NCBI RefSeq assembly: GCF_041690465.1 | Contig: NZ_JAWLHG010000023.1 | Span: 16,717-80,716, forward strand | Direction: 5' to 3' | Source: Falsiroseomonas sp041690465 | GTDB lineage: Bacteria; Pseudomonadota; Alphaproteobacteria; Acetobacterales; Acetobacteraceae | DNA: 64,000 bases | Shown here: positions 54,852 to 63,407 of the stretch, in pieces | Layout: each line of letters begins with the position of its first letter | Position numbering within the stretch: the stretch's first letter is position 1 | Notes under the pieces: model-generated | The model's input: the letters and a program-made list of their open reading frames with translations, nothing else | What the model was told of the DNA's origin: nothing | The model's database searches: none | Translations under genes and position numbers: made by a program

Positions 54852-55271
54852 TCACGCCGCCGCGGCCTCGGTGTTGCGGATCGCGGCCTGCAGCAGGCCG
54901 ACCAGCTGTTCCGCCGCCTCTGGACTGTCGAGCTGCTCCGGGTGCACCTCCGGCGCCTCGGCGAAGGCCATGGACCAGTCGGCGAAGGCGCGGGACTCGG
55001 GTGCGCTCACCTCGATCACGGCGACATGGTCGTGCCGCGGGTCGCACTGGATGGTCTCGAAGATCTGCTCGACGGCGTCGGGCGGGCCTTCCAGCACCTG
55101 GGCGAAGCGCCGGTTGCTGTAGAGCAGCGCGCCGGTCACGCCCACGCGCGAATTGTTCCGGCGCGCGGCGGCCAGGATGTCCTCCAGCATCGTCCGCCCA
55201 CCCGGCAGCGCATCGGAGACGACGTGACTGACATAGACCACCCGGCGCAGCGGGTTGCTGGAAGCGCTCAT
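54852..55271 (-). CDS. BLUF-domain blue-light photoreceptor
   Basis: A 139-residue flavin (FAD) light sensor. BLUF residues are present: Tyr13 in RVVYVSHV, Asn40 in ARRNNSRVGVTG, Gln58 in FAQVLEGP, and the Trp99/Met101 pair in FADWSMAFAE. Tyr-Asn-Gln spacing fits AppA-type sensors. C-terminal helix to residue 139. Its ATG overlaps the stop of the upstream GGDEF-EAL gene, so the pair is translationally coupled and the sensor probably regulates that enzyme in trans. Confidence 0.95.
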   Translation of the reverse strand: MSASSNPLRRVVYVSHVVSDALPGGRTMLEDILAAARRNNSRVGVTGALLYSNRRFAQVLEGPPDAVEQIFETIQCDPRHDHVAVIEVSAPESRAFADWSMAFAEAPEVHPEQLDSPEAAEQLVGLLQAAIRNTEAAAA

Positions 55272-56641
55272 GCCATGCTCTCCACTTTCTCCGTCTCCGC
55301 CTGCCTGGTGCTGGCCAGCAGCCCGGCGAGCTCGGATGCCGGGATCGGCCGGCTGATCAGGAAGCCCTGCGCATCGGTGCAGCCACTGGCGCGCAGCGCG
55401 GTCAGCTGGCTCGCCGTCTCCACGCCCTCGGCCGTGGTGCGCAGCCCGAGCGCGCTGCCGAGCCCCGCCACCGCGCGCACGATCGCCGCGCTGTCGGGCC
55501 GGTTCTCGATCTCCAGCACGAAGCTGCGGTCGATCTTCACGCGGTCGAGCGGGAAGTCGCGCAGCTGCGTGAGCGAGGAATAGCCGGTGCCGAAATCGTC
55601 GAGCGAGACCCGCACGCCGAGCGCCCGCACCGCGCGACAGTTGTCGAGCGCGGTGGCGGTGTCGTGCAGCAACGCGGTTTCCGTGACCTCCAGCTCCAGC
55701 CGGCGCGGCGCCAGGCCGCCGGCGTCCAGCGCCGCCCGCACCTGGTCGGCCAGGTCGCGTCGGGCGAGCTGCGCGGCCGAGACGTTGACCGAGACCGAGA
55801 TGTTCTCATCCGGCCAGGCGGCGGCCTCCCGGCAGGCGGTGCGCAGCACCCACTCGCCGATCGGCACCATCAGCCCGATCTCCTCGGCGAGGGGGATGAA
55901 CTCGCCCGGCGCGACCAGCCCGCGCGCCGGATGGCGCCAGCGCAGCAGCGCCTCGAAGCCGGCGACCCGGCCGCTCGAGATGTCCACATGCGGCTGGTAG
56001 TGCAGCTCGAACTGGCCGAGCGCGATCGCCGCGCGCAGCTCGCTTTCCATCTGCCGGCGGGCATCGGCGCGGTCGCGCAGCGCCGGCACGAAGCGGCGCA
56101 TGCCGCCGCGCCCCTCGGCCTTGGCCTGGTAGAGCGCCAGGTCGGCGCAGCGCAGCAGCCCGGTGGAATCATGCGCATCGTCGGGGAAGACGGCGATGCC
56201 GATGCTGCACCCCGCGACCACCGTGTGGCCGTCGAGCAGGAAGGGCCGCGCCATCAGCTCGACCAGCCGCGCGGCAAGGCCGGTGGCCTCGGTCTCGGTG
56301 GCCATGTGCGGCAGCAGGATGGCGAACTCATCGCCGCCGATCCGCCCGGCGAGGTCGCCGCCGCGGATGCAGGCGCGCATCCGCCGCCCGGCTGCGCGCA
56401 GCAGCGCATCGCCCACCGGATGGCCGAGCGTATCGTTCACCGACTTGAAGCGGTCGAGGTCGATGGCGAGCAGGGCGAAGGGGCGCGGAACCCCGACCCC
56501 ATCGGCGATGCGCCGCGTCAGCGCCTCGATGAAGGTGTCGCGGGTCAGCAGGCCGGTGAGGGTGTCGGTGCTGCGGGCGAGCAGCTCCGCATCGTCGGGC
56601 GGGGCGGCGGGGCGCCGCAGCGGCGTCAAGGATTGATTCAT
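55268..56641 (-). CDS. GGDEF-EAL bifunctional c-di-GMP enzyme
   Basis: A 457-residue protein. The GGDEF domain (about 30-185) has LLAIDLDRFKSVNDTLGHPV and RIGGDEFAILL with an intact active site; the EAL domain (about 200-445) has GFEALLRWRHP, SVNVSAAQLARRDL, VSLDDFGTGYSSL and AEGVET. Both cyclase and phosphodiesterase residues look complete. It has no sensor of its own. ATG at 56641 has a GGAGGAG site. Coupled to the BLUF sensor downstream, suggesting light-controlled c-di-GMP levels and motility or biofilm. Confidence 0.95.
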   Translation of the reverse strand: MNQSLTPLRRPAAPPDDAELLARSTDTLTGLLTRDTFIEALTRRIADGVGVPRPFALLAIDLDRFKSVNDTLGHPVGDALLRAAGRRMRACIRGGDLAGRIGGDEFAILLPHMATETEATGLAARLVELMARPFLLDGHTVVAGCSIGIAVFPDDAHDSTGLLRCADLALYQAKAEGRGGMRRFVPALRDRADARRQMESELRAAIALGQFELHYQPHVDISSGRVAGFEALLRWRHPARGLVAPGEFIPLAEEIGLMVPIGEWVLRTACREAAAWPDENISVSVNVSAAQLARRDLADQVRAALDAGGLAPRRLELEVTETALLHDTATALDNCRAVRALGVRVSLDDFGTGYSSLTQLRDFPLDRVKIDRSFVLEIENRPDSAAIVRAVAGLGSALGLRTTAEGVETASQLTALRASGCTDAQGFLISRPIPASELAGLLASTRQAETEKVESMA

Positions 56642-56825
56642 GCTGTGCTCCTCCCGTGATTTTTCGCAGAGGAGGACGAACAGCAGGTAAACGCCGCCGG
56701 GATCTTCGGCGAAGTCCCGCCGGGGGGCATCATCCGGGCAGGCGGGCACGCCAAGGCGCGCCTCAGCCGTGGCGGCCGAAGCGTCCAGGGGCCCGGTGGT
56801 TCCGGTTCTGTCGTGAAGCCGAGCG

Positions 56826-56842
56826 GTTCCCGGTCCGGGAAC
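56826..56842. repeat. GC-rich inverted repeat upstream of GGDEF-EAL gene
   Basis: GTTCCCGG T CCGGGAAC: perfect eight-base arms with a one-base centre, extended by partly pairing flanks (GAGCG/CGCTC). It lies in the 280-base gap between the rpsU stop and the GGDEF-EAL start, so it could be the rpsU terminator hairpin or an operator. Confidence 0.5.
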
Positions 56843-56921
56843 GCCCGCTCAGATGCCCGGCATCCTGTGCCCGGCCGCGGCCCTCACGGCGAGCGGCCTG
56901 CCCGAATGGCCGGGAGAGGGC

Positions 56922-57125
56922 TCAGAAGCCCTCACGCTCCAGGCGCTTGCGCTCCACCTTGCGGGCGCGGCGCACGGCCTCGGCGGCCTCGCGGGCACGG
57001 CGCTCGGACGGCTTCTCGTAGTGGCGGCGGAGCTTCATTTCACGGAACACGCCCTCACGCTGGAGCTTCTTCTTCAGCGCCTTCAGGGCCTGGTCGATGT
57101 TGTTGTCGCGGACGACGACCTGCAC
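56922..57125 (-). CDS. rpsU: 30S ribosomal protein S21
   Basis: A 67-residue basic ribosomal protein needed for translation initiation. MQVVVRDNNIDQALKALKK-type start, FREMKLRRHYEKPSERR and a Arg/Lys-rich tail ending ERKRLEREGF are the S21 family. GTG at 57125 follows an AAGGAGGTT site close to the 16S anti-SD complement. Divergent from def. Confidence 0.95.
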   Translation of the reverse strand: MQVVVRDNNIDQALKALKKKLQREGVFREMKLRRHYEKPSERRAREAAEAVRRARKVERKRLEREGF

Positions 57126-57313
57126 GCGGCTCAACCTCCTTGGTTGGGTTAACGGATCACGGGAACGCACAAAAGTCGGGGCAAGCTCCGGGATGCCCCG
57201 GCGCCCCCCGACGCAAGAGGCGGATGCACTAGCATGATCGCCCCTGCGAAAGGAAGGCCTCGCGGAGCGCCCGAGACGCATTAACTTAAGCCACGCAGCG
57301 CCGGACCCCACCA

Positions 57314-57838
57314 ATGGCCCTCCTGAAGATCGCCCGCATGGGCCACCCCGTCCTGATCCGCCCGGCCGAGCCGGTCACGGACCCGACCGCGCCGGAAATC
57401 CGCCGGCTGGTCGCCGACATGGCCGAGACCATGGAGGACGCGCAGGGCATCGGCCTGGCCGCGCCGCAGGTGCATGTGCCGCTGCGCCTGTTCGTCTGGC
57501 GCGGCGGCGCCGGCAACGTCATCGCGCTCATCAATCCGCAGGTCGAGCCGGTCGGCGAGGAGACCGAGACCGCCTGGGAGGGGTGCCTGTCCATCCCCGG
57601 CCTTCGCGGCTCCGTCACCCGTCCGGCGCGGATCCGCTTCCGCGGCGTGGACATCGCCGGCAAGCCCATGGAAGGCGAGGCGGCGGGGCTGACCGCGCGG
57701 GTGATCCAGCACGAGAACGACCACCTCGACGGCGTGCTCTACCCCATGCGGATGACCGATTTCGCGCTGTTCGGCTTCACCGAGGAACTCGCGCGCGCCG
57801 CCGCCGCCGCCCGCGCGCCGCAGGAGGACGCACCATGA
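57314..57838 (+). CDS. def: Peptide deformylase
   Basis: Removes the formyl group from the N-terminus of new proteins. The three motifs are intact: GIGLAAPQV near residue 45, EGCLSIPGLRG with the metal Cys near residue 92, and VIQHENDHLDGVL near residue 135 (HExxH metal site). 174 residues, usual size. The COQ9 gene overlaps its stop. Confidence 0.96.
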   Translation: MALLKIARMGHPVLIRPAEPVTDPTAPEIRRLVADMAETMEDAQGIGLAAPQVHVPLRLFVWRGGAGNVIALINPQVEPVGEETETAWEGCLSIPGLRGSVTRPARIRFRGVDIAGKPMEGEAAGLTARVIQHENDHLDGVLYPMRMTDFALFGFTEELARAAAAARAPQEDAP

Positions 57839-58422
57839 TCGAGCGCAGCGAGGAACGCGATTCGGCGATCCGGGCGGCGCTGCCGCATGTGCCGGCGCGC
57901 GGCTGGACGCGGGCGGCGCTGGAGGCGGGGCTCAGGGATCTCGGCCGTGACCCGCTGGAGGTGGAGTGGCTGTTCCCCCGCGGCCCGGCCGAGGCGGTCG
58001 AGGCCTGGTGCGACCTCGCCGACCGCGAGATGGAGGCGCAGGCGCGCGCCGAGGGCCTGCTCGACTTGCGCATCCCCGCCCGCATCCGCCGCGTCATCAC
58101 CATCCGCCTGGAGCAGGGCGAGCCGCACAAGGAGGCGATCCGCCGGGCGCTGGCGCTGCAATCGCTGCCCTGGAACCTCGCCTCGGCGCTGCGGACCGTG
58201 GCGCGGACGGCCGATGCGATGTGGGCGGCGGCAGGCGACACCTCGGCCGATTTCTCCTGGTACACCAGGCGGGCGACGCTGGCCGGGGTGTATGGTGCGA
58301 CGCTTGCGTTCTGGATGCAGGATGACGAGCCGGGCTTCCCCGCCACCCGGGCGTTCCTGGAGCGGCGGCTCGCCGATCTGGCCCGGCTGCAGCGACCGCG
58401 CCGCGCGCAGCGCGCGGCGTGA
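57835..58422 (+). CDS. COQ9 family protein
   Basis: A 195-residue helical protein of the ubiquinone-biosynthesis COQ9 family: IRAALPHVPARGWTRAALEAGL, FPRGPAEAVEAWCDLADR and IRVVI-type helices, then DFSWYTRRATLAGVYGATLAFW. COQ9 binds lipids and presents substrate to COQ7-type hydroxylases. ATG overlaps the def stop. This gene near def is common in alphaproteobacteria. Confidence 0.93.
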   Translation: MIERSEERDSAIRAALPHVPARGWTRAALEAGLRDLGRDPLEVEWLFPRGPAEAVEAWCDLADREMEAQARAEGLLDLRIPARIRRVITIRLEQGEPHKEAIRRALALQSLPWNLASALRTVARTADAMWAAAGDTSADFSWYTRRATLAGVYGATLAFWMQDDEPGFPATRAFLERRLADLARLQRPRRAQRAA

Positions 58423-58592
58423 GCCCGGTGCGCAACGTGTGGCGTGATCGAGCGTTGCGGGGCTGCGAAGACTCTCGCCGCGACTCGCGGCCTGGGCTAC
58501 GCATCGCGGACTCAGGGACGTCGTGCGGCCGGGGGGCCGCGGGGGTGCCATCCGGCGCCTCGGGCGGCGTCCCACAGGGGAGACCATAGCCC

Positions 58593-59132
58593 ATGCGCCA
58601 GGGAATTCGCAGCATGACCAGCTTCCGCCGCCTGCTGCTCGGCGGCCTTGCCGCCGTGATTGCGGGGCCTGCCATCGCGCAGTCCTGCGTGCAGAGCAGC
58701 GAACGCACCGCGTTCGAGGTGCGGGCGCTGCAGAGCCAGCTCATGGTCGCCGCGCTCGCCTGCGGCCGGGACGGCGAATACAACGCCTTCGTCCGCAAGT
58801 TCCAGGGCGACCTCGCCGCGTCCTACCGGGGCATCCAGGGACATTTCCGCCGGACCGCAGGCGGCAGCCACCAGCGCGCGCTGGACGGGTTCATCACCCA
58901 GCTCGCCAACGACCACTCCCAGGACGGCATCCGCGCCGGCTCGCACTACTGCCCGCTGGTCACGCCCCTGTTCGGCCTCGCCTTGGCGCAGCGCGACGTG
59001 CAGGGCCTCGCGGAACTGGCCGTGGAGCGCAACGTGCTGAACCCGCTCGCCGCGCCGACCTGCCCGGCCAGCGCGCCCGCCCGCGCCACCCGCCCGGCCG
59101 CGCGCACCCGCTCGGCCGCCGCGACCCGCTGA
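58593..59132 (+). CDS. Exported protein of unknown function
   Basis: Not recognised. A 179-residue precursor with signal FRRLLLGGLAAVIAGPAIAQ, then SCVQSSERTAFEVRALQSQL and a Cys pair (ACGRDGEYNAF, HYCPLVTPLF), ending in an Ala/Arg/Thr-rich low-complexity tail. The first ATG at 58593 follows GGGGAGA; an inner ATG at 58614 also opens the signal peptide. Positions beside the ATP12 chaperone. Confidence 0.7.
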   Translation: MRQGIRSMTSFRRLLLGGLAAVIAGPAIAQSCVQSSERTAFEVRALQSQLMVAALACGRDGEYNAFVRKFQGDLAASYRGIQGHFRRTAGGSHQRALDGFITQLANDHSQDGIRAGSHYCPLVTPLFGLALAQRDVQGLAELAVERNVLNPLAAPTCPASAPARATRPAARTRSAAATR

Positions 59133-59151
59133 GGAGCAGCGCCGCGGACCG

Positions 59152-59856
59152 ATGAAGCGCTTCTGGGACAAGGCCGAGGCCGCCGAGACCGAAGGGCGCT
59201 TCACCGTGCTGCTCGACGGCAGGCCGGTGCGGCTGCCCGGCGGCACGCCGCTCGGCATCCCCGGTCGCGCGCTGGCCGAGGCGATCGGCGCCGAGTGGAA
59301 CGCCGCCGGAGGCGCCAAGGACGGCAACTTCGCGCCGGATGACGTGCCGCTGACCCGTCTGGTCGGCACCGCGGAGGAGCGCATCGCGCCCGACCCGGCG
59401 CCGACCGTCGCCGCGCTGGCGCGGTACGGCGAGACCGACCTGCTCTGCTACCGTGCCGAGGAGCCGCGCCTGGCGGAGCGCCAGGCGGCGGCCTGGGACC
59501 CGCTGCTCGCCTGGGCAGCGTTGACGCTGGATGCGCCGCTGCGGACCACCGCCGGGGTGATGCCGGTGGCGCAGGATCCGCAGGCGGTGGCCGCGCTGAG
59601 GCGGGCGGTGGCGGCGCTGCCGCCGGTGGAGATCGCCGCACTCGGGATCCTGGTGCCCTCGCTCGGCTCGCTGGTGCTGGCGCTGGCGCTGGCCGCGGGC
59701 CGGCTGGACGCGGTGGAGGCACATGCGCTGGCCACGCTCGACGAGCGCTTCCAGGAGGAGTTCTGGGGCCTGGATTCCGAGGCCGAGGCGCGCCGCGCCG
59801 GCATCGCCGCCGAGGTGGAGCTGGCTGCCCGGCTGATCGCCCTGGCGCGCGCCTGA
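59152..59856 (+). CDS. ATP12 family F1-ATPase assembly chaperone
   Basis: A 234-residue chaperone that protects the F1 alpha subunit during ATP synthase assembly. MKRFWDKAEAAE start, FTVLLDGRPVRLPGGTPL, AEAIGAEWNAAGG and DDVPLTRL are the conserved N-terminal part; CYRAEEPRLAERQ and WDPLLAW follow. The family is typical of alphaproteobacteria and mitochondria. Overlaps the acylphosphatase start by one base. Confidence 0.93.
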   Translation: MKRFWDKAEAAETEGRFTVLLDGRPVRLPGGTPLGIPGRALAEAIGAEWNAAGGAKDGNFAPDDVPLTRLVGTAEERIAPDPAPTVAALARYGETDLLCYRAEEPRLAERQAAAWDPLLAWAALTLDAPLRTTAGVMPVAQDPQAVAALRRAVAALPPVEIAALGILVPSLGSLVLALALAAGRLDAVEAHALATLDERFQEEFWGLDSEAEARRAGIAAEVELAARLIALARA

Positions 59857-60134
59857 TGGCCGCCCGCCTGCTCCGCATCGAGGGGCGCGTGCAGGGGGTG
59901 GGCTATCGCGACTGGATGATCCGCGAGGCCAACCGGCTCGGCCTGCATGGCTGGGTGCGCAACCGGCCGGATGGCAGCGTGCAGGCGCTGGTGGATGGCG
60001 ACGAGGGCGCGGTGCGCACGCTGCTCACCGCCTGCCGACGCGGCCCGGCGCTGGCGCGCGTGGACCGCATCGAGGAGCGGCTGGCCGCCGATCCGCCCGC
60101 CGAACCCGGTTTTCATCGCCGCGGGAATGGCTGA
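59856..60134 (+). CDS. acyP: Acylphosphatase
   Basis: A 92-residue enzyme that hydrolyses acyl phosphates. The motif RIEGRVQGVGYRDWM contains the catalytic Arg, and GLHGWVRNRPDGSVQALVDG the Asn. ATG shares a base with the ATP12 stop. Confidence 0.95.
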   Translation: MAARLLRIEGRVQGVGYRDWMIREANRLGLHGWVRNRPDGSVQALVDGDEGAVRTLLTACRRGPALARVDRIEERLAADPPAEPGFHRRGNG

Positions 60135-60384
60135 CGCCGCTTTCCGCTTGTTTCGTCAACCATCCTGCCCTATCTAGCCGGGGTCAGCGGGCGCTTGCCC
60201 GCCGCATCCGGCCGCGTGAGCGGACCTTCCCCGAGAAGCGGGGCGATCGGTCTGGAGCCGGGTGCATGTGTTGAAGGCTTGTGGCGCATCCGCCGGCAGG
60301 CCGGCCCCGACACCTCAGGAGCGGCCCCACCACGCGGGCCGCACCGCACCCACCGCCCGCGTACGGCAAGGCCGGCGTGGCGGC

Positions 60385-61887
60385 ATGAGCGGATTCGAAT
60401 TGTCTCCCATGTCTTCCTTTACTGATCTCGGCCTCGATGGCCGCCTCCTCCAGGCGCTTGCCGAGGAGGGTTACACCACCCCCACCCCGATCCAGCGCGA
60501 CGCCATTCCTTCCGCGCTTGCCGGCCGCGACCTCCTCGGCATCGCCCAGACCGGCACCGGCAAGACTGCCGCCTTCGGCCTGCCGCTGCTGCATCGCCTG
60601 GCGAATGCCGGCGGCCGCCCGCCGCGCGGTGGCTGCCGCGCGCTGATCCTCTCGCCGACGCGCGAGCTCGCCAGCCAGATCGCCGACAGCCTGAAGGCCT
60701 ATGGCCGCCACCTCGGCCTTTCGGTCGCCGTGGTGTTCGGCGGCGTCGGCTACGGCCCGCAGCGCAGCGCGCTCGCCCGCGGCCTCGACATCCTGGTCGC
60801 CACGCCGGGCCGCCTGCAGGACCATCTCGACCAGGGTTCGGCGCGGCTCGACCGTATCGAGACGCTGGTGCTGGATGAGGCCGACCAGATGCTCGACAAG
60901 GGCTTCTGGCCCGCCATCCGCCGCATGCTGCCGCGGCTGCCGGCGCAGCGGCAGACCATGTTCTTCTCCGCCACCATGCCCGCCGAGGTGGCGCGCCTGG
61001 CCGGCGAGATCCTGAAGGATCCGCTGCGGGTCGAGGTCACGCCCGTCGCCAGCACCGTGGACAAGGTCGAGCAGAAGCTGATCTTCGTCGAGGCCTCCGG
61101 CAAGCGCCGCGTGCTGGCGGAGCTGCTGCGCGGCGAGGGGGTCGGCCGTGCGCTGGTCTTCGCGCGCACCAAGCACGGCGCCGACAAGGTGGTGAAGAAC
61201 CTGGCCGCCGACGGCATCCAGGCCAATGCCATCCACGGCAACAAGGGCCAGTCCCAGCGCGAGCGCGCGCTGGCCGAGTTCCGCACCGGCCGCGCGCCGG
61301 TGCTGGTCGCCACCGACATCGCCGCCCGCGGCATCGACGTGGACGGCGTCACGCATGTGATCCAGCACGACATGCCCGACACCGCCGAGGCCTATGTCCA
61401 CCGTATCGGCCGCACCGCGCGCGCGGGTGCTTCCGGCATCGCCATCGCGCTCTGCGCGCCGGACGAGCGGGAGAAGCTGCAGGGCGTCGAGAAGCTGATC
61501 CGCCAGGAGATCCCGAGCGAGGATCGGCGCGACGACGTCTCGATCAACATGCGCCGGATGGCCGGTCGTCCCGATGCGGTGAAGCCCGCTGGCGGCCGCG
61601 GTCGTCCGCAGCAGCAGCGCCGCCCGCAGCAGGGCCAGGGCCAGCGCCGCGATGGCCATCGCGGTTCGCAGCCGCAGGGCTCGGCGCCGCGTGGTGGCGG
61701 TGGTGGCGCGCCGCGTGGCGTGGCTTCTTCCGCGCCGCGCGGCGTGAATTCTTCCGCACCGCGTGGCGGCGACGCCCCGGTGCGGCGTCCCGCCGCCGCT
61801 GCGCAGCCGGAGCGGAAGGACCGGAACTGGCGTGACGCCGATTTCCGCGACGGCGCCGCCGCCCCGGCCTTCCTCCGCCGGAGCTGA
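60385..61887 (+). CDS. DEAD-box RNA helicase, RhlE-like, RG-rich tail
   Basis: A 500-residue ATP-dependent RNA helicase. Motifs in order: Q TPTPIQRDAIPS, I AQTGTGKT, Ia PTRELASQ, II VLDEADQM, III FFSATMP, IV ALVFARTKH, V ATDIAARGIDV, VI HRIGRTARAG. The C-terminal 120 residues are rich in Arg, Gly, Gln and Pro, with SSAPRG-like repeats that may bind RNA. Start is ATG at 60385 or 60409. A 250-base leader before it has hairpin potential, common in cold-responsive helicases. Confidence 0.95.
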   Translation: MSGFELSPMSSFTDLGLDGRLLQALAEEGYTTPTPIQRDAIPSALAGRDLLGIAQTGTGKTAAFGLPLLHRLANAGGRPPRGGCRALILSPTRELASQIADSLKAYGRHLGLSVAVVFGGVGYGPQRSALARGLDILVATPGRLQDHLDQGSARLDRIETLVLDEADQMLDKGFWPAIRRMLPRLPAQRQTMFFSATMPAEVARLAGEILKDPLRVEVTPVASTVDKVEQKLIFVEASGKRRVLAELLRGEGVGRALVFARTKHGADKVVKNLAADGIQANAIHGNKGQSQRERALAEFRTGRAPVLVATDIAARGIDVDGVTHVIQHDMPDTAEAYVHRIGRTARAGASGIAIALCAPDEREKLQGVEKLIRQEIPSEDRRDDVSINMRRMAGRPDAVKPAGGRGRPQQQRRPQQGQGQRRDGHRGSQPQGSAPRGGGGGAPRGVASSAPRGVNSSAPRGGDAPVRRPAAAAQPERKDRNWRDADFRDGAAAPAFLRRS

Positions 61888-61978
61888 CGACCCTCATCCC
61901 GCCTCTGCTCCCTGTCCCGACAATGTGCGGGGCAGGGTCTGGGCGGCGGCCCGACCAACGCTCCTACCGGCCCGACCG

Positions 61979-62161
61979 ATGCGCGAAACCGTCCTGATGA
62001 AGGGTGAACTCGACACCCTGGTCATTGTCACCACCGCCACCGGCACCGAGGTGCTGGATGGCGAGGACGAGGTGATCGAGTCCTACCCTGAGGACCGGCA
62101 CGAACAGGTGTTGGCGAAATATCTGGCGCAGGGTTGGGAGGTGGAGGAGGACGGGCCGTAG
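61979..62161 (+). CDS. Small hypothetical protein
   Basis: Not recognised. A 60-residue acidic protein with TLVIVTTATGTEVLDGEDEV and SYPEDRHEQVLAKYLAQGWE; the ordered mixture of strands and a helix looks like a real small protein. No good ribosome-binding site is visible; a second ATG at 61997 is possible. Follows the helicase gene by 91 bases. Confidence 0.5.
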   Translation: MRETVLMKGELDTLVIVTTATGTEVLDGEDEVIESYPEDRHEQVLAKYLAQGWEVEEDGP

Positions 62162-62216
62162 TCAGGGCGAGGCAGCGGCCCTTGCCGCACCGGATGGACA
62201 GGTCTCGCCGACGGCC

Positions 62217-62365
62217 CCTGACGCCCGCGCGATGGCGACGAGTGGCAAGGGCACCGGGCCTGGTTGGCCACAAGGTGCAGGCCGCTGTCGACACGAAGCC
62301 CCACCTGATCGTGGCGCACGCGGTAATGAACATCGGCAAAGGCCGTCCCCAGCTATCGCGGATAC
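62217..62365 (+). pseudogene. IS1182-like transposase fragment
   Basis: PDARAMATSGKGTG in one frame and, after a one-base shift near 62257, LVGHKVQAAVDTKPHLIVAH and NIGKGRPQL in another. These are core blocks of IS1182-family transposases (VGYNVQTAVD-like). No start or end of the gene is present; a decayed fragment. Confidence 0.72.
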
Positions 62366-62387
62366 ACGGCCGCGGAAACCATCGACG

Positions 62388-62540
62388 GGGAGTGTCGGGA
62401 ATTCTGTGTGCGTCCGGTCGGTTGAACGACACGGTCAGGCCATGGCGCGAGTGAAGCGCTTTGGTCAGCGCGGTCACCGATGCCGTGCTGGACGAGATCG
62501 CCACCTGGCAGGCCCGCCCGCTGGAACCGGTCTACCCGCT
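62388..62540 (+). mobile_element. IS256-family left-end fragment, internally deleted
   Basis: GGGAGTGTCGGGAATTCTGT begins at 62388 and matches, at about 20 of 25 positions, the IS256-type end at 63373. About 70 bases later comes SAVTDAVLDEIATWQARPLE, a block that normally lies well inside IS256 transposase, so the part between end and block is deleted. The reading then meets a TGA at 62584. Confidence 0.65.
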
Positions 62541-62900
62541 GGTCTCGTGCGCGTTGGCGCAAAAACGCGGCATCCGCCGGCGCTGAGCGTGCTGAGGCCG
62601 CGCCGTCCAGCAGAAGGCTGCGTAGCGCCTGGCGGCCTGCTCCTTGCGAATCAGATCACGTGCACATTCGCTCTTCGTGCCGTAGCCGTGCACTCCGACA
62701 GTCTCGATCCGGCGGACACCCACCACGCCAGATCAAACGTCCGTCGGGTAAGGTCGGAACGTCTACAACTGTTCCGATGCCTGTCGTCGCCTGCGCAGAA
62801 GCCGTCCGCGAAAAGACGGGCCGCCGGGGTTGATCCGGCGGCACCGCCCGGCTAAACACGCGCCTCGTCGCTGGCTAGCCGGCGACGATGCTTGACCCGG
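62541..62900. other. Intergenic debris before tRNA-Glu
   Basis: No gene is supported. A 22-base inverted repeat (CGTCGCTGGC, TA, GCCGGCGACG, one mismatch) lies at 62866-62887 just before the tRNA and may affect its promoter or be remnant sequence. Confidence 0.5.
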
Positions 62901-62976
62901 GTCCCCTTCGTCTAGAGGCCTAGGACACCGCCCTCTCACGGCGGCAACAGGGGTTCGAATCCCCTAGGGGACGCCA
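62901..62976 (+). tRNA. tRNA-Glu (CTC)
   Basis: A 76-base cloverleaf with acceptor GTCCCCT/AGGGGAC, anticodon stem CCGCC/GGCGG around loop CTCTCAC (anticodon CTC), T-loop GTTCGAATC and encoded CCA. It sits between insertion-sequence fragments. Confidence 0.97.
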
Positions 62977-63219
62977 ACTTTTGCACCTGTGCGCTTGATT
63001 TCAGCCGAGTTTGAAGCGCCACTTCCCTTTCTACCCCCATCCCTACCCCCACGCTCTGCTTGCGTGGCGGCGTCAGCCTGAGAGAAGGCGCTACCCCGCA
63101 GGGCTACTGCGCGATGCGCGCGGCGCGGAGGTGATGCTGCGCTGAGCCGCCGCGCGCTCTAGCTGTTTGGTCCCAGGCTTTGATGGTGCAGTCTTCTCCC
63201 CGGCATGGAGGGATGCGCT

Positions 63220-63372
63220 ATGGGCCAGGTTCTTCACGGCTGCGCCCGGACGACAGAGGCGGTCCGTCGCGCGATCCAGCATAGTCAAGAGAGCCTGAGG
63301 GCCCTGGCCCGCCGCCATGGCGTGAACCCAAAGACCATCGCCAAGTGGCGGGCACGAGGAGATGTCTCCGAC
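63220..63372 (+). pseudogene. IS481-family transposase, 5' fragment
   Basis: Starts MGQVLHGCARTTEAVRRAIQ and continues SQESLRALARRHGVNPKTIAK then WRARGDVSD, the helix-turn-helix N-terminus of IS481 transposases. It is cut off at 63373 by the end of an IS256-type element. Confidence 0.8.
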
Positions 63373-63399
63373 GGGACTGTCAGGAATTTCGTGTGGGAC
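63373..63399. repeat. IS256-family terminal inverted repeat
   Basis: GGGACTGTCAGGAATTTCGT at the junction with the IS481 fragment, about ten bases beyond the stop of the IS256 transposase. Its close match to 62388 supports that it is an element end. Confidence 0.7.
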
Positions 63400-63407
63400 C
63401 GCGATGA

